In this document: one piece after another, positions 18,701 to 26,233 of the stretch
Layout of the letters: the number at the start of each line of letters is the position of its first letter
Numbering within the stretch: the first letter of the stretch is position 1
Source of the DNA: Stenomitos frigidus ULC18
Lineage (GTDB): Bacteria; Cyanobacteriota; Cyanobacteriia; Leptolyngbyales; Leptolyngbyaceae
Length of the DNA: 64,000 nt
Direction: 5' to 3'
Assembly (NCBI RefSeq): GCF_003003795.1
Contig: NZ_PVWK01000084.1
Coordinates: 124,001 to 188,000 of the forward strand
Notes under the pieces: generated by a model
Databases searched by the model: none
What the model was told of the DNA's origin: nothing
What the model saw: the letters and a program-made list of their open reading frames with translations, nothing else
Made by a program: the position numbers and the translations under genes

Positions 18701-20308
18701 CAATGTTTACGGTTACTCCAGGGCTACAATAGCGGCGTCTGGTCGATCGCCTTCAGCCCTGATGGCAAAACCTTGGTCAGCGGCGGACAAGATCGAGCTA
18801 TTCGCCTTTGGGGTGTCTCAGCACTCAGCCGTCAGCCGTCAGCCGTCACCCAAAACTCAAAACTCTCTAGCGTAGCGGCGCAAAGCGCTACTCAAAACTC
18901 AAAACTCAAAACTCAAAACTTACTCCCACCCCACACCCCATGCCCCACACCCTACACGCTCCCCGGTCACACCAGTTGGGTTTGGTCGGTTGCGTTTAGT
19001 CCGGATGGTCAAACGGTTGCCAGCGGCAGTGAAGATGGGACGGTTCGCCTGTGGGATGTGTCCACTTTGGGGAATCAGGAGTCAGCCGTCAGCCGTCAGC
19101 CGTCAGCCGTCAGTAGCCAGCAGTCGGCATCAACTCAAAACTCTCTAGCGCAGCGGCGCGTAAAGCCTTCGGCATACAAGAAACACACAGTGGCTCCTTC
19201 GGAGCTAGCGCTACTCAAAACTTCTCCTGTCTCACCCCTCACCCCTTCACCCCCTCACCCCCTCACCCTGACCGGACACACCCATGCAGTCTGGTCAGTT
19301 GCCTTTAGCCTGGATGGTCAAATCATTGCCAGCGGTAGCCTGGATGGTACGATTCGTCTCTGGCAGCAGACCTTTGATGATGAGCCGCAGGTTATCAAGG
19401 GGCATGAGGGTGGTGTCTGTGCCGTCGCCTTTGCACCCCGATCGCCCCTGCACCAGATCTTTGCCAGCGGTAGTCAAGATCAGACCGTTCGGCTTTGGGC
19501 ACTCACCACTCACGTTTTGCCGCTGAAGGATAGCTCAGAGCCATCTTCTATGGTCGCAGTACAGCACTTGAAGACGCTCAGGGGGCATGCTGATTGGATT
19601 CGATGCATTGCGTTTAGTCCAGACGGTAGTTTGCTGGCAAGCGGCAGTTCGGACGGTATGGTGATTTTATGGGAACCTGAGACGGGCGATCGGCTGCATA
19701 CCTTTCAGGCTCACTCTAGCCTGGTGCTGACTGTTGCCTTCAGTCCCAACGAGCCAGTGCTTGCCAGTAGCGGTGGAGACGGCATCATCAAGCTCTGGGA
19801 TCTTTCAGGCATGAAGAAACAAACGACAAACGGCACTCAAAACCTTTCCTGCCCCTCTTCTTCTCCTGCGTCCCTACCCCCCCTTGCTCCCCTCGTCTTC
19901 CCTCCACTCCTTCAGACCCTACACGGGCATCAAAACTGGGTACGCTTCCTTGCTTATAGTCCTGACGGGGCGTTGTTGGCGAGCTGCAGCCAGGATGGTA
20001 CCGTCAAGCTGTGGGACATATGTTCGCGCTCAGCGCATGCTCAGACGACTGGCAGCGCAAACAGCCTGCAAGGAAGACAGAGTGAGTTTATACCTGAAGC
20101 CATCGATGAGCGAGAAAGTCTCACCTCCGTTGGAGTATCGTCGTTTGACTGTCTGGAAACCTTGAGGGTACAACGACCGTATGAGAACGCTAATATCACA
20201 GGTGTGACAGGGTTGACAGCGGCTCAAAAAGGCACGCTGAAGCTACTGGGGGCGATCGAACAGGCTGCTGATGCTTCTATGCCAGGTACAACAGTCCCAC
20301 GCCAATGA
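15776..20308 (+). CDS. STAND NTPase (NB-ARC) with HTH-like N-terminus and 14 WD40 repeats
   Basis: 1510 residues. Residues 1-82 form an HTH-like domain resembling the vWA-MoxR-associated N-terminal module (LSYQEIARRSGYEVGYIKQT). A low-complexity linker encoded by tandem heptamers (about 84-128) follows. The NB-ARC NTPase has P-loop GMGGIGKTS (about 164-172), Walker B CLLILDNAE (about 241-249), a TSREK sensor segment and a winged-helix part to about 480. A short pentapeptide-like stretch (LHGTNFSHSDLSRSVF) precedes 14 WD40 repeats (about 665-1415), enough for two seven-bladed propellers. A tail of about 95 residues ends the protein. Several propeller loops are lengthened by in-frame repeat DNA. 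By family it is a ligand-triggered oligomerising switch; roles in stress or phage sensing are known for relatives but unproven here. No separate effector gene is adjacent. Confidence 0.92.
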   Translation: MDADEALRIVEQALSDECLGRLQAIVFRQAWEELSYQEIARRSGYEVGYIKQTGSQLWQSLSKALGERVTKGNLPAVLKRYASRGGVGSRESGVGSREGRAEGVGEAIPNPELRTPNSHSTPHTPHQDWGEASDVSVFYGRLSELTTLETWVLQDKCRLIGLFGMGGIGKTSLSVRLAKQLQANFEYVIWRSLRNAPPIRNLLNDLIQFVANQQTQALLSETDTLDQQILRLLNYLRTHRCLLILDNAETIMQPGDRDGSYQPGYEGYGQLLRCVGETPHQSCLLITSREKPKGLAPKEGDRLPVRSLQLAGLPPAVGRELLSVKGTFSGSATEWQTLVDYYAGNPLALKIVATAIADFFDGSLTQFLNFSQQGGSVFGGIRDLLARQIGRLSNLEQQVMFWLAINREPTRFAELQSDCLPPVSPAHLLETLTALERRSLIEKNGNLFTLQPVVMEYMIEQLIDGVCREIEGAGSGEWGVGDGKWEVEDQLNRQHSKLSGIEVQSDTHSAKLITHHSHLPLTPLLRSHALIKAQAKDYVRESQIRLLLKPIADRLLYTSSRATLDHHLMQMINRLRGQPPHVIGYVGGNVLNLLCQLQIDQENDDRLPFDPTMGTAPQADRVTCTLRDRDFSYLTIWQAYLQKVSLHGTNFSHSDLSRSVFTETFSQILAVAFSPDGKLLAASDISYEVHLWRVADGKKLLTCKAKDGWAWSVAFSPDNRLFASSANGTIHLWDVQTGDCVRTLKGYTSRVFSLAFSPTGTYLASGNEDPHVRIWNVATGSLTAVLSDHTDEVHSVAFSPDGALLASGSYDRTIKLWDVSQLGQTRSAACSLQPADPLPSHPLTLSPHFTLTGHTDWVWSVSFSPKGKTLASSSSDRTIKLWDVQTQRCYKTLLGHAEAVRSIAFAASTGNSDGACLVSGSDDRTVRLWHDNGDCLRVLQGHTSWISAVAFSPDGCLVASGSEDQSIRLWDSSTNQCLRLLQGYNSGVWSIAFSPDGKTLVSGGQDRAIRLWGVSALSRQPSAVTQNSKLSSVAAQSATQNSKLKTQNLLPPHTPCPTPYTLPGHTSWVWSVAFSPDGQTVASGSEDGTVRLWDVSTLGNQESAVSRQPSAVSSQQSASTQNSLAQRRVKPSAYKKHTVAPSELALLKTSPVSPLTPSPPHPLTLTGHTHAVWSVAFSLDGQIIASGSLDGTIRLWQQTFDDEPQVIKGHEGGVCAVAFAPRSPLHQIFASGSQDQTVRLWALTTHVLPLKDSSEPSSMVAVQHLKTLRGHADWIRCIAFSPDGSLLASGSSDGMVILWEPETGDRLHTFQAHSSLVLTVAFSPNEPVLASSGGDGIIKLWDLSGMKKQTTNGTQNLSCPSSSPASLPPLAPLVFPPLLQTLHGHQNWVRFLAYSPDGALLASCSQDGTVKLWDICSRSAHAQTTGSANSLQGRQSEFIPEAIDERESLTSVGVSSFDCLETLRVQRPYENANITGVTGLTAAQKGTLKLLGAIEQAADASMPGTTVPRQ
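16033..16067 (+). repeat. Five tandem AGTCGGG heptamers inside the STAND gene
   Basis: Five perfect AGTCGGG units with a preceding partial unit at 16021. They encode the GVGSRES-type linker. The unit length is not a multiple of three. In the frame reached by losing one unit a TAG lies at 16086-16088; in the frame reached by gaining one, the next stop is at 16204-16206. Both precede the P-loop codons near 16265. Confidence 0.9.
17188..17240 (+). repeat. G-rich GGGGAGTGG repeat inside the STAND gene
   Basis: Purine-rich near-tandem words (GGAGTGG, GGGAGTG, GGGATGG, GAAATGG) encode a Gly/Glu/Trp-rich insertion in the region between the NTPase module and the WD40 part. The insertion keeps the frame open. 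It resembles intergenic repeat DNA in composition rather than the flanking gene. Confidence 0.65.
18236..18325 (+). repeat. CAGCCTG and CCCTCTCA tandem repeats between WD repeats 4 and 5
   Basis: AGCCTGC units (period seven) are followed by three CCCTCTCA units (period eight). They add about 25 residues (Ala/Ser/Pro/Leu-rich) to the loop joining WD repeat 4 to repeat 5, without breaking the frame. Confidence 0.75.
18823..18955 (+). repeat. TCAGCCG and AAAACTC heptamer arrays between WD repeats 8 and 9
   Basis: About three TCAGCCG units and four AAAACTC units flank an inverted AGCG/CGCT-containing segment, followed by CCACACC words. The insert encodes roughly 40 Ser/Gln/Thr-rich residues. AAAACTC is the same unit seen between the hydrolase and ATPase genes near 10.06 kb. 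Confidence 0.8.
19075..19260 (+). repeat. TCAGCCG-type and CACCCC repeats between WD repeats 9 and 10
   Basis: Three or four GTCAGCC units, a CAGCAGT variant, a CTCTAGCGCAGCGGCG segment similar to the one at about 18866, and a CCCCTCACC run encode about 60 residues of low complexity in a single propeller loop. This is the longest of the coding repeat inserts. Confidence 0.8.
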
Positions 20309-20366
20309 TCCTGTAGGATTTGATCTAGGGTTTTGCAGAACAAAAGGTTGCTCATAACGAACAAAA

Positions 20367-21332
20367 ATGAACCGAAGACTTTTGACGGCTATTGTGACAA
20401 CTGTGCTGTGCTTGACGACTTTTATGCTGGTGATCGTTCGCGATCGACTGGTCGCAGCGCAAGGGGTAGAGACGCTCACACAACCGACAATGGCACCGCT
20501 AGTAAAGCCTGCAGTGTCTTCACCCGGTTTGGCCTCTAATGCCTGTGCTGTACAGCCTGACAAAGGCAGCGTTAAGATGCGTCAAAAAGCAATGCTGGAG
20601 CGGCGTGCCAGATTGCTTTCCAGTGGTTCTGTGTCTCTCTCACGCTTTCGGCAAGAGCTAGATGTTGCGTCTCAAAGCGCTGAAGGTGGTGCAAAAGCGA
20701 CGACAGACTATGTGCCCAGAGAAGAAATGGCGCTGATTGATCCGACCAACTATGGCGATCGCTTTCTCAACGATATCAATGGTAATCCTGCCAATTTGGA
20801 GCCGTTAGTCGTTTTACACGAAACCGTTGGTTCTGCGAGCAGCGCCATCAACCTCTTCAAAGCATTTCATCTCAATGATGACGATCAGGTGAGCTATCAC
20901 ACTCTGGTCAAGCGGAATGGTACGGTTGTTTATCTGGTGCCACCGGATAAGAGGGCGTTTGGCGCAGGCAATTCTTCTTTTGTGGGCGTCAATGGTCTTG
21001 AAGCGGTGAGAACCAGTTCTGCCTTGTCAGCCTCAGTGAATAACTTTGCTTACCACATTTCCCTCGAAACGCCCTACGATGGCAATCACAACGGTTACAC
21101 CCACAGTGGCTACACGCAAGCCCAGTATCAGTCGCTTGCCTGGTTGGTCGCTAACACAGGCGTTGCTGAAGGACGCATCACCACACACAAAGGGGTCGAT
21201 CGCTCTCGATCGCGCATTGATCCACGCAGCTTTAGTGACAAGACATTTTTTGCACTACTGAGAGCACAGCCTAAAACCACTACCATTGCTATTCGCTGCA
21301 CCGATCCTTCGCTTCTACCCACTCAGCCGTAG
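20367..21332 (+). CDS. Secreted N-acetylmuramoyl-L-alanine amidase (Amidase_2/PGRP fold)
   Basis: 321 residues. An N-terminal hydrophobic segment (LLTAIVTTVLCLTTFMLVIV, about 4-23) acts as signal peptide or anchor, so the enzyme is periplasmic. The Amidase_2 domain (about 145-305) shows zinc-ligand candidates in VVLHETVG, SYHTLV and TTHKGVD, followed by RSRIDP, which matches the family's GH.D..P/K.DPG region only loosely. It would cleave the amide bond between MurNAc and L-Ala in peptidoglycan, in remodelling or recycling. It starts 58 bases after the STAND gene in the same direction; a functional link to it is not indicated by sequence. Confidence 0.87.
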   Translation: MNRRLLTAIVTTVLCLTTFMLVIVRDRLVAAQGVETLTQPTMAPLVKPAVSSPGLASNACAVQPDKGSVKMRQKAMLERRARLLSSGSVSLSRFRQELDVASQSAEGGAKATTDYVPREEMALIDPTNYGDRFLNDINGNPANLEPLVVLHETVGSASSAINLFKAFHLNDDDQVSYHTLVKRNGTVVYLVPPDKRAFGAGNSSFVGVNGLEAVRTSSALSASVNNFAYHISLETPYDGNHNGYTHSGYTQAQYQSLAWLVANTGVAEGRITTHKGVDRSRSRIDPRSFSDKTFFALLRAQPKTTTIAIRCTDPSLLPTQP

Positions 21333-21434
21333 TTGAAGGCTGATGACGTCGATGCAGCGTCTCGTATCCAACGGGGCTGTTGATTTTTGCTAGCGGAATT
21401 TTTGCATCAAGACTCGAATCGCTCAAATTTGATC

Positions 21435-21923
21435 ATGGAAACACATCTGCTGAGAAAAATTCCTGCCCAGCCGCTCAGCCCAGAAGCGTTCCGTCCGTTT
21501 GGGCAGGTGATTGTCGCCTCTGATGACCACACGCCCTTTGGTGGGGCTGATGCCCAATTACAGCTTCAAAACGGCATCCCTCGCTTTTACATCATGCGGT
21601 TGCATCAGCGTGGACGTAAATTTCATCAAATTACGCGTCATCAACGTTGTACTCAATGCCTAGGTTCTTTAGGTGGCAAAGAATGGCTGCTTGGTGTGGC
21701 GCCGCCCGATGCCACAGCACTCACCGCCTGGGAACAGATTGTGGTCTTTTGCATTCCAGGCAATTGCTTTATTAAGCTAGAGGTGGGCACCTGGCATGCT
21801 GGGCCCTACTTCGACGATAGTTGTATAGATTTCTATAACCTTGAACTGAGCGATACCAACCTGGTTGATTACGATACGTGCAATTTGTTGGAACACTACG
21901 GTGTCGAGTTCGAGATTGTTTGA
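21435..21923 (+). CDS. allA: Ureidoglycolate lyase (AllA family)
   Basis: 162 residues from ATG 21435; an upstream TTG at 21387 would add residues not typical of the family. AllA is a cupin enzyme that splits (S)-ureidoglycolate into glyoxylate and urea in allantoin degradation. Recognisable are the N-terminal PLSPEAFRPFGQVI, the cupin core RFYIMRLHQRGRKFHQITRHQRCTQC-like strand pair, and the C-terminal GTWHAGP with the FYNLELSDTNLVDYDTC end. No allantoinase or allantoicase gene is in the window. The BMP transporter and amidohydrolase at 9-15 kb could feed the same nitrogen pathway, but lie 6 kb away on the other strand. Confidence 0.85.
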   Translation: METHLLRKIPAQPLSPEAFRPFGQVIVASDDHTPFGGADAQLQLQNGIPRFYIMRLHQRGRKFHQITRHQRCTQCLGSLGGKEWLLGVAPPDATALTAWEQIVVFCIPGNCFIKLEVGTWHAGPYFDDSCIDFYNLELSDTNLVDYDTCNLLEHYGVEFEIV

Positions 21924-21945
21924 TGGCAATTGATCAGCAGTCAAT

Positions 21946-22302
21946 TTACGATCGCGCGGTCACTCGAACACCATGAGCCTCCACAGCTGTAGCACCGCTG
22001 ACACTGGCTGCGACAGCAGCAAATTGGTGTAGCAAGCAAGCTTTAGGAACACGACCTGTAAAGACAACGACACGTCCACGCTGAACAACGGTTAACTGCT
22101 CCAGTGCTTGGGGTGGAAAAGCTTGACGCAGGGCACGATCGACTCGCTTTGCTAAGCCACGGTGGTCATACTCTCCATTCAGTCCAACTCGCTCTGGTGG
22201 TAATAAACGGAAAAACGAAGGTGGCTCCGTAGACATTGCCTTGGCTTCTCGATCATCAATCGAACCACTTGTAAAACTGGGAGAATGCACCAACGGATCC
22301 AC
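21946..22302 (-). CDS. Small protein with BON-like domain
   Basis: 118 residues, GTG start at 22302 with a strong AAAGGAGGAG site seven bases upstream. The C-terminal half (about 48-112) has the pattern of a BON domain: an amphipathic helix (LAKRVDRALRQAF), a strand/turn LTVVQRGRVVVFTGRVP, a second helix and AVEAHGVRV. BON domains bind lipid or large ligands and are usually periplasmic, but there is no signal peptide here. It is convergent with allA. The domain call is from pattern only. Confidence 0.6.
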   Translation of the reverse strand: MDPLVHSPSFTSGSIDDREAKAMSTEPPSFFRLLPPERVGLNGEYDHRGLAKRVDRALRQAFPPQALEQLTVVQRGRVVVFTGRVPKACLLHQFAAVAASVSGATAVEAHGVRVTARS

Positions 22303-22508
22303 AGCTACTCCTCCTTTGTATTGCTCTAGTCAATAAGCTCTGGTCAGTAAAAGGTTTACTGAAGAACGCTTTTATGGCTCTGTGCTGCTAGAGCGTGAAG
22401 TAATTTCTGCTGACTGTACAAAAAAGATAAATGCGAAGGCATCTTGCTCTAGATAGATCTTCGAGCTACAGAACATTTGCTCCTAATATCACTGAGCAGT
22501 GTGGCATT

Positions 22509-22539
22509 AAAAAAGCCCAGCAACTTGCTAGGCCTTTTT
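22509..22539 (-). terminator. Intrinsic terminator after petG (bidirectional form)
   Basis: AAAAAAGCCCAGCAA and TTGCTAGGCCTTTTT form a stem with single mismatches around a one-base loop centre. It has A/T runs on both sides, so it works in either direction. It lies about 45 bases beyond the petG stop on the minus strand. Confidence 0.75.
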
Positions 22540-22581
22540 CGCTCTAATGGGCTTTTCCAATGGTGAGAACGGTTTAAAGTC

Positions 22582-22695
22582 CTAAAGACCGAGCTGATTA
22601 CCACGTTTGTACTGCAAATAGGCAGCAACGAAGAGCCCAGCTAAAGTGATCGGAATGAGCCCAAGCACGATGCCTGAAAGAAGTGGTTCTACCAA
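22582..22695 (-). CDS. petG: Cytochrome b6f complex subunit V (PetG)
   Basis: 37-residue single-helix membrane protein needed for assembly and stability of the cytochrome b6f complex. The sequence [20 protein letters not shown] then [17 protein letters not shown] is a full-length PetG. Translation begins at TTG 22695, decided by AAAGGAGAT six bases upstream and by the invariant [12 protein letters not shown]-terminus. No ATG or GTG is available in frame nearby. It is too short for most ORF callers. It is transcribed away from the CytM-like gene 332 bases off, and a clear terminator follows. Confidence 0.96.
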   Translation of the reverse strand: MVEPLLSGIVLGLIPITLAGLFVAAYLQYKRGNQLGL

Positions 22696-23027
22696 GTTAA
22701 ATCTCCTTTTGAGTCAGCAACTCTGACGTAGACAATACGTTCTATCATCATGGTACTAGGTTCAACGACAAAACGCAGCCAGTGATAGGGTTTGGCAGGG
22801 AGAGAGGCACTTAGAGCGTCAATGCTTGAGACGATAGGGTACCTCTGCGTACAGCCAAAGAGCCGTTTACCAAGATGGCTGACATAGTTCCATTCATTTC
22901 ACTCTATGCCTCTCACAAAGCCTGAGAGAATTGCAAAGTTATCTAAAGAGGCTTTAAAGTAGGGAGGTGATCAGATCGAGGCTTTCGACCTGATGACTTC
23001 TGTTCTAGGCGCTTTTTTGCACAGCTT
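22696..23027. other. Divergent promoter region of petG and cytM-like gene
   Basis: 332 bases without an ORF. It must hold promoters for both photosynthetic/respiratory genes. I cannot identify specific boxes with confidence. Confidence 0.4.
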
Positions 23028-23402
23028 TTGGATAACCAGTTTCTCAATAACGAAAGTTCAATTCAGCGGATTGCTTTGACGGTTCTAGCAGTCCTCTTTG
23101 TGGCGCTCTTAGCTGTTTTAGGGATCTATCAGTTGAGCGCCTCCTCACCCTACGTGCGCGATGTGATTGCACTCGAAGGTGACTCAGTGCAGGGGCATGC
23201 AATTTTTCTGATGAACTGTGCTGGCTGTCATGGGACGGAAGCGGATGGACGGGTTGGACCGAGTCTACGAGATGTTTCTAACCGAAAATCTAGAGTCAGC
23301 ATTATCCATCAAGTGATCAGTGGCAAAACACCTCCAATGCCTCAGTTTCAGCCAACTCCTCAAGAAATGGCGGACTTGCTTAGCTACTTAAATAGTCTTT
23401 AA
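23028..23402 (+). CDS. cytM: Membrane-anchored c-type cytochrome, CytM-like
   Basis: 124 residues with one uncleaved N-terminal hydrophobic helix (IALTVLAVLFVALLAVLGIY, about 15-34) and a single haem c domain. The haem motif is CAGCH (about 67-71) and the distal ligand is Met in PPMPQFQP. Length and layout fit cytochrome M, a low-potential cyanobacterial c-type cytochrome implicated in respiratory or stress electron flow. It differs from soluble cytochrome c6 by its anchor. The start is TTG 23028; no clear Shine-Dalgarno is visible and the N-terminus is therefore the least certain part. A generic c550-like class I cytochrome is the alternative. Confidence 0.78.
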   Translation: MDNQFLNNESSIQRIALTVLAVLFVALLAVLGIYQLSASSPYVRDVIALEGDSVQGHAIFLMNCAGCHGTEADGRVGPSLRDVSNRKSRVSIIHQVISGKTPPMPQFQPTPQEMADLLSYLNSL

Positions 23403-23792
23403 TCAATTAGACAAAACAAGACCTTTGGCTCTAGCTGAACGGCGCAAGGGGTTGTCAGGACTTGTTAAAAGCTCAATTCATACTTTGGGGAGCGATCAGC
23501 TGAATCTTACTGAGCGGCAAACCTTAGCTGGCAGTCATTCGTAGCCCAATCTACACTCATCGCCGATCGCGTTATCGCGATCTCGTTTTACGGTGCTTAG
23601 GTGTACTGCTCTCATTGCTTAATCATTCTACATAAACAGTGCGGCAGGGGGAGCTCGCTATTGGGTGCCTGCTGAATTTAGTACTCCGCATGCTTATATT
23701 TCCTCTGGCAGGATCATCAGCATCACGGTAGAGTCAATAGAAAGTGATTTCGCCCTTTAAACGGGGCGAGTTTACCGCTAGCTGTGGATGTA
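23403..23792. other. Intergenic region, no gene seen
   Basis: 390 bases between the CytM-like gene and the receptor kinase. It has no supported ORF, and no terminator with a T-run is obvious. Only unassigned promoter sequence is expected. Confidence 0.4.
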
Positions 23793-26153
23793 ATGCTGGG
23801 CGAACTCATCGGTGCGCGCTACAAAATTATCAACGTCTTGGGAGCAGGAGGTTTTGGTCATACCTATATTGCTGAAGATACGCAGCGTCCTGGGAACCCA
23901 CGCTGTGTGCTGAAACATCTTACGTTCGCCAGCCCTAATGCAGCAGTGCTTCAGCAGGTGCGGCGACTTTTTCACCAAGAGGCAGAGGCTTTAGAGCGGT
24001 TAGGTCGGCACGACCAGATTCCGCAATTGCTGGCATATTTTGAAGAGAATCAAGAGTTTTATCTGGTACAGGAATTTGTGGAGGGTCATCCGCTCAGTGA
24101 CGAACTCACTGAAGGTGTTCACTTTTCTGAGCAGCAGGTGATTGCGTTGTTAGACGATATCTTGAGTGTTTTGGAGTTTGTCCATGCTCAAGGAGTCATT
24201 CATCGAGACATCAAGCCCGAAAATTTGATTCGTCGCGATCGCGATGGCAAATTTGTCCTGATCGACTTCGGTGCGGTAAAAACCTTGGGCAACACGATCG
24301 CTGAAGCAACAGGCGAGACTAGCTTGAGCATCCCGATTTACACCTCTGGGTACGGTGCTAGTGAGCAATGTTTGGGTAGACCGCAGTTTAGTAGCGACCT
24401 CTACTCACTGGGCATGGTTGCCATCCAGACATTGACGGGGATGCGTCCCTCTCAACTGCCGCAAGACTTCAATACGTCTGAGATTGTTTGGCGAGACCAG
24501 GCGCAGGTGAGTGAGTCGCTGGCAGCATTTCTAGAAAGAATGATCTGCTACCACTACATCCACCGCTATCAGTCCGCGTTAGAGGCGAGGCAAGCGCTAC
24601 AGCAGGTTGGTAGTGGTGGAGCACCCGCTACTCTCAGTACGGCTAATTTTCTCGGTCGTACGGCAGCAAGCCCTCTCACTATCACCCCGCCACTCCAGAC
24701 CCGGTTTCAAGGAGAACGCTCAGAGCACCGCCCAGTTAGCCATCGGTTCAACGTGACTAAAGCGCTGGCGATCACAGGCGGCGTGGTCATTGCGGCGTTT
24801 GGTCTGACTGCCCTGATGCGTGGTTCATCGCTTTCTAAATGGGTGCCGTTGGCATCGCATGAGCCTGTATCGAATTCAGTGCGGAACGCAACCAACGATC
24901 GTATCAGCGCGGGCGAAAAGCTGCTGAGCCAATGGCAGGTCAACCCCAAAAAGCAAGAAGGCGTTGAGCGGTTTGCTGCTGGAGAATATACGAAGGCAGT
25001 TGTGGCTCTGGAGTCAGCACGTCAGAGCAGTCAGGGTGATCCTGAAACCTTGATCTACCTCAACAACGCACGTATTGGTGCTGAAACGTCCTACAAAATC
25101 GCGGTTGCTGTCCCCTTGGGCGATACCTTTGGGTCGGCGCTCGAAATTTTGAGAGGGGTTGCCAAGGCTCAGGATGACCTGAATCGGGGTGGTGGCATTA
25201 ACGGCATTCGTTTGAAGGTTGTGATTGCTAACGATGACAACAAGCTTGATACGGCTCAACAGTTAGCAACCCTCTTGGCCAGCCAACCAGAGATTTTAGG
25301 CGTGGTTGGGCATGGTATTAGCGACACAACATTGTCTGCTGCCGCTGTTTACCAGGCGAATCAGCTGGTGATGGTGTCACCGCTTAGTTCGGCCGTGCAG
25401 TTATCCAACTTCGGTAGCTATATCTTCCGTACCATGCCGAGCGATCGCCTGACTGCTAAGGCACTGAGTAACTACATGCTGAATAACCTGAAGAAGCGCA
25501 AGGTGGTTATCTTCTTCAATGCTGCTAGTGCTTATAGCATGTCGCTTAAAACCGAGTTCAAGAATGCTCTGTTCTACAACGGCGTAGAATTGATGAGCGA
25601 GTTCGACTTCTCTCGTCCCGATTTTGATGCGGCTGATAGCGTTGAAACGGCGATCGCAAAAGGTGCAGAAGTGATCATGCTGGCACCAGACAGCACCGTT
25701 TCTGATCAGGCGATCCAGATTGTGCAACTCAACCGCCGTCGTCTTAAGGTGCTGGCTGGCGACAGTATCTCAACCGCGAAGGTACTCAAGGTCGCTGGTC
25801 AGGATGCGACAGGGCTGGTCGTAGCTGTTCCTGCTGATGTCACTCGATCGCCCTTCCAGCAGCAGTCAAAGCAACTTTGGGGGCAACAAGCCTCAATCAA
25901 TTGGCGCACTGCTCTGGCCTATGACGCAACTCAGGCTCTAGTAACAGCCATGCGTAGCGATCCTAGCCGTGCGGGCGTCAGAAGAGTGCTCTCGCAACCC
26001 ACGTTTACGGCAACAGGTGCAACTGAACCAATCCACTTTCTACCGTCAGGCGATCGCCAAAGCCACATTCTCCTGATGACAATCGGTTCAGTCACTGCTG
26101 GTAGCCGTACAGTCTACGAGTTTAAGCTATTGTCTGGAAAGTCTGGAAAGTAA
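23793..26153 (+). CDS. Ser/Thr kinase fused to periplasmic-binding (LivJ-type) sensor
   Basis: 786 residues from ATG 23793 (a GTG lies three codons upstream; family members begin MLG). The cytosolic kinase domain (about 10-270) is complete: glycine loop GAGGFGHTY, Lys in CVLKHL, HRDIKPENL and DFGAVK. One membrane helix (about 327-345, ITGGVVIAAFGLTALM) follows a variable linker. A short TPR-like segment (about 390-425) leads to a Peripla_BP_6/ANF-type ligand-binding domain (about 435-775), with VAVPLGDTFG and GVVGHGISDTT as in branched-chain amino-acid binding proteins. It should therefore sense an extracytoplasmic small molecule and phosphorylate targets inside. Ligand and targets are unknown. 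Confidence 0.92.
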   Translation: MLGELIGARYKIINVLGAGGFGHTYIAEDTQRPGNPRCVLKHLTFASPNAAVLQQVRRLFHQEAEALERLGRHDQIPQLLAYFEENQEFYLVQEFVEGHPLSDELTEGVHFSEQQVIALLDDILSVLEFVHAQGVIHRDIKPENLIRRDRDGKFVLIDFGAVKTLGNTIAEATGETSLSIPIYTSGYGASEQCLGRPQFSSDLYSLGMVAIQTLTGMRPSQLPQDFNTSEIVWRDQAQVSESLAAFLERMICYHYIHRYQSALEARQALQQVGSGGAPATLSTANFLGRTAASPLTITPPLQTRFQGERSEHRPVSHRFNVTKALAITGGVVIAAFGLTALMRGSSLSKWVPLASHEPVSNSVRNATNDRISAGEKLLSQWQVNPKKQEGVERFAAGEYTKAVVALESARQSSQGDPETLIYLNNARIGAETSYKIAVAVPLGDTFGSALEILRGVAKAQDDLNRGGGINGIRLKVVIANDDNKLDTAQQLATLLASQPEILGVVGHGISDTTLSAAAVYQANQLVMVSPLSSAVQLSNFGSYIFRTMPSDRLTAKALSNYMLNNLKKRKVVIFFNAASAYSMSLKTEFKNALFYNGVELMSEFDFSRPDFDAADSVETAIAKGAEVIMLAPDSTVSDQAIQIVQLNRRRLKVLAGDSISTAKVLKVAGQDATGLVVAVPADVTRSPFQQQSKQLWGQQASINWRTALAYDATQALVTAMRSDPSRAGVRRVLSQPTFTATGATEPIHFLPSGDRQSHILLMTIGSVTAGSRTVYEFKLLSGKSGK

Positions 26154-26233
26154 GCCTTCGGCAAGCAGAGTAAAAAGAGCGACTTCGTTCATGCCAAAGC
26201 GACGTAGGTCCAGACCATGAACTCTATCGTGAG

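Noticed and set aside
16021-19260. Tandem repeats that might suggest a CRISPR array
   Set aside because: Units are 7-8 bases without spacers of constant length and lie within one long coding frame.
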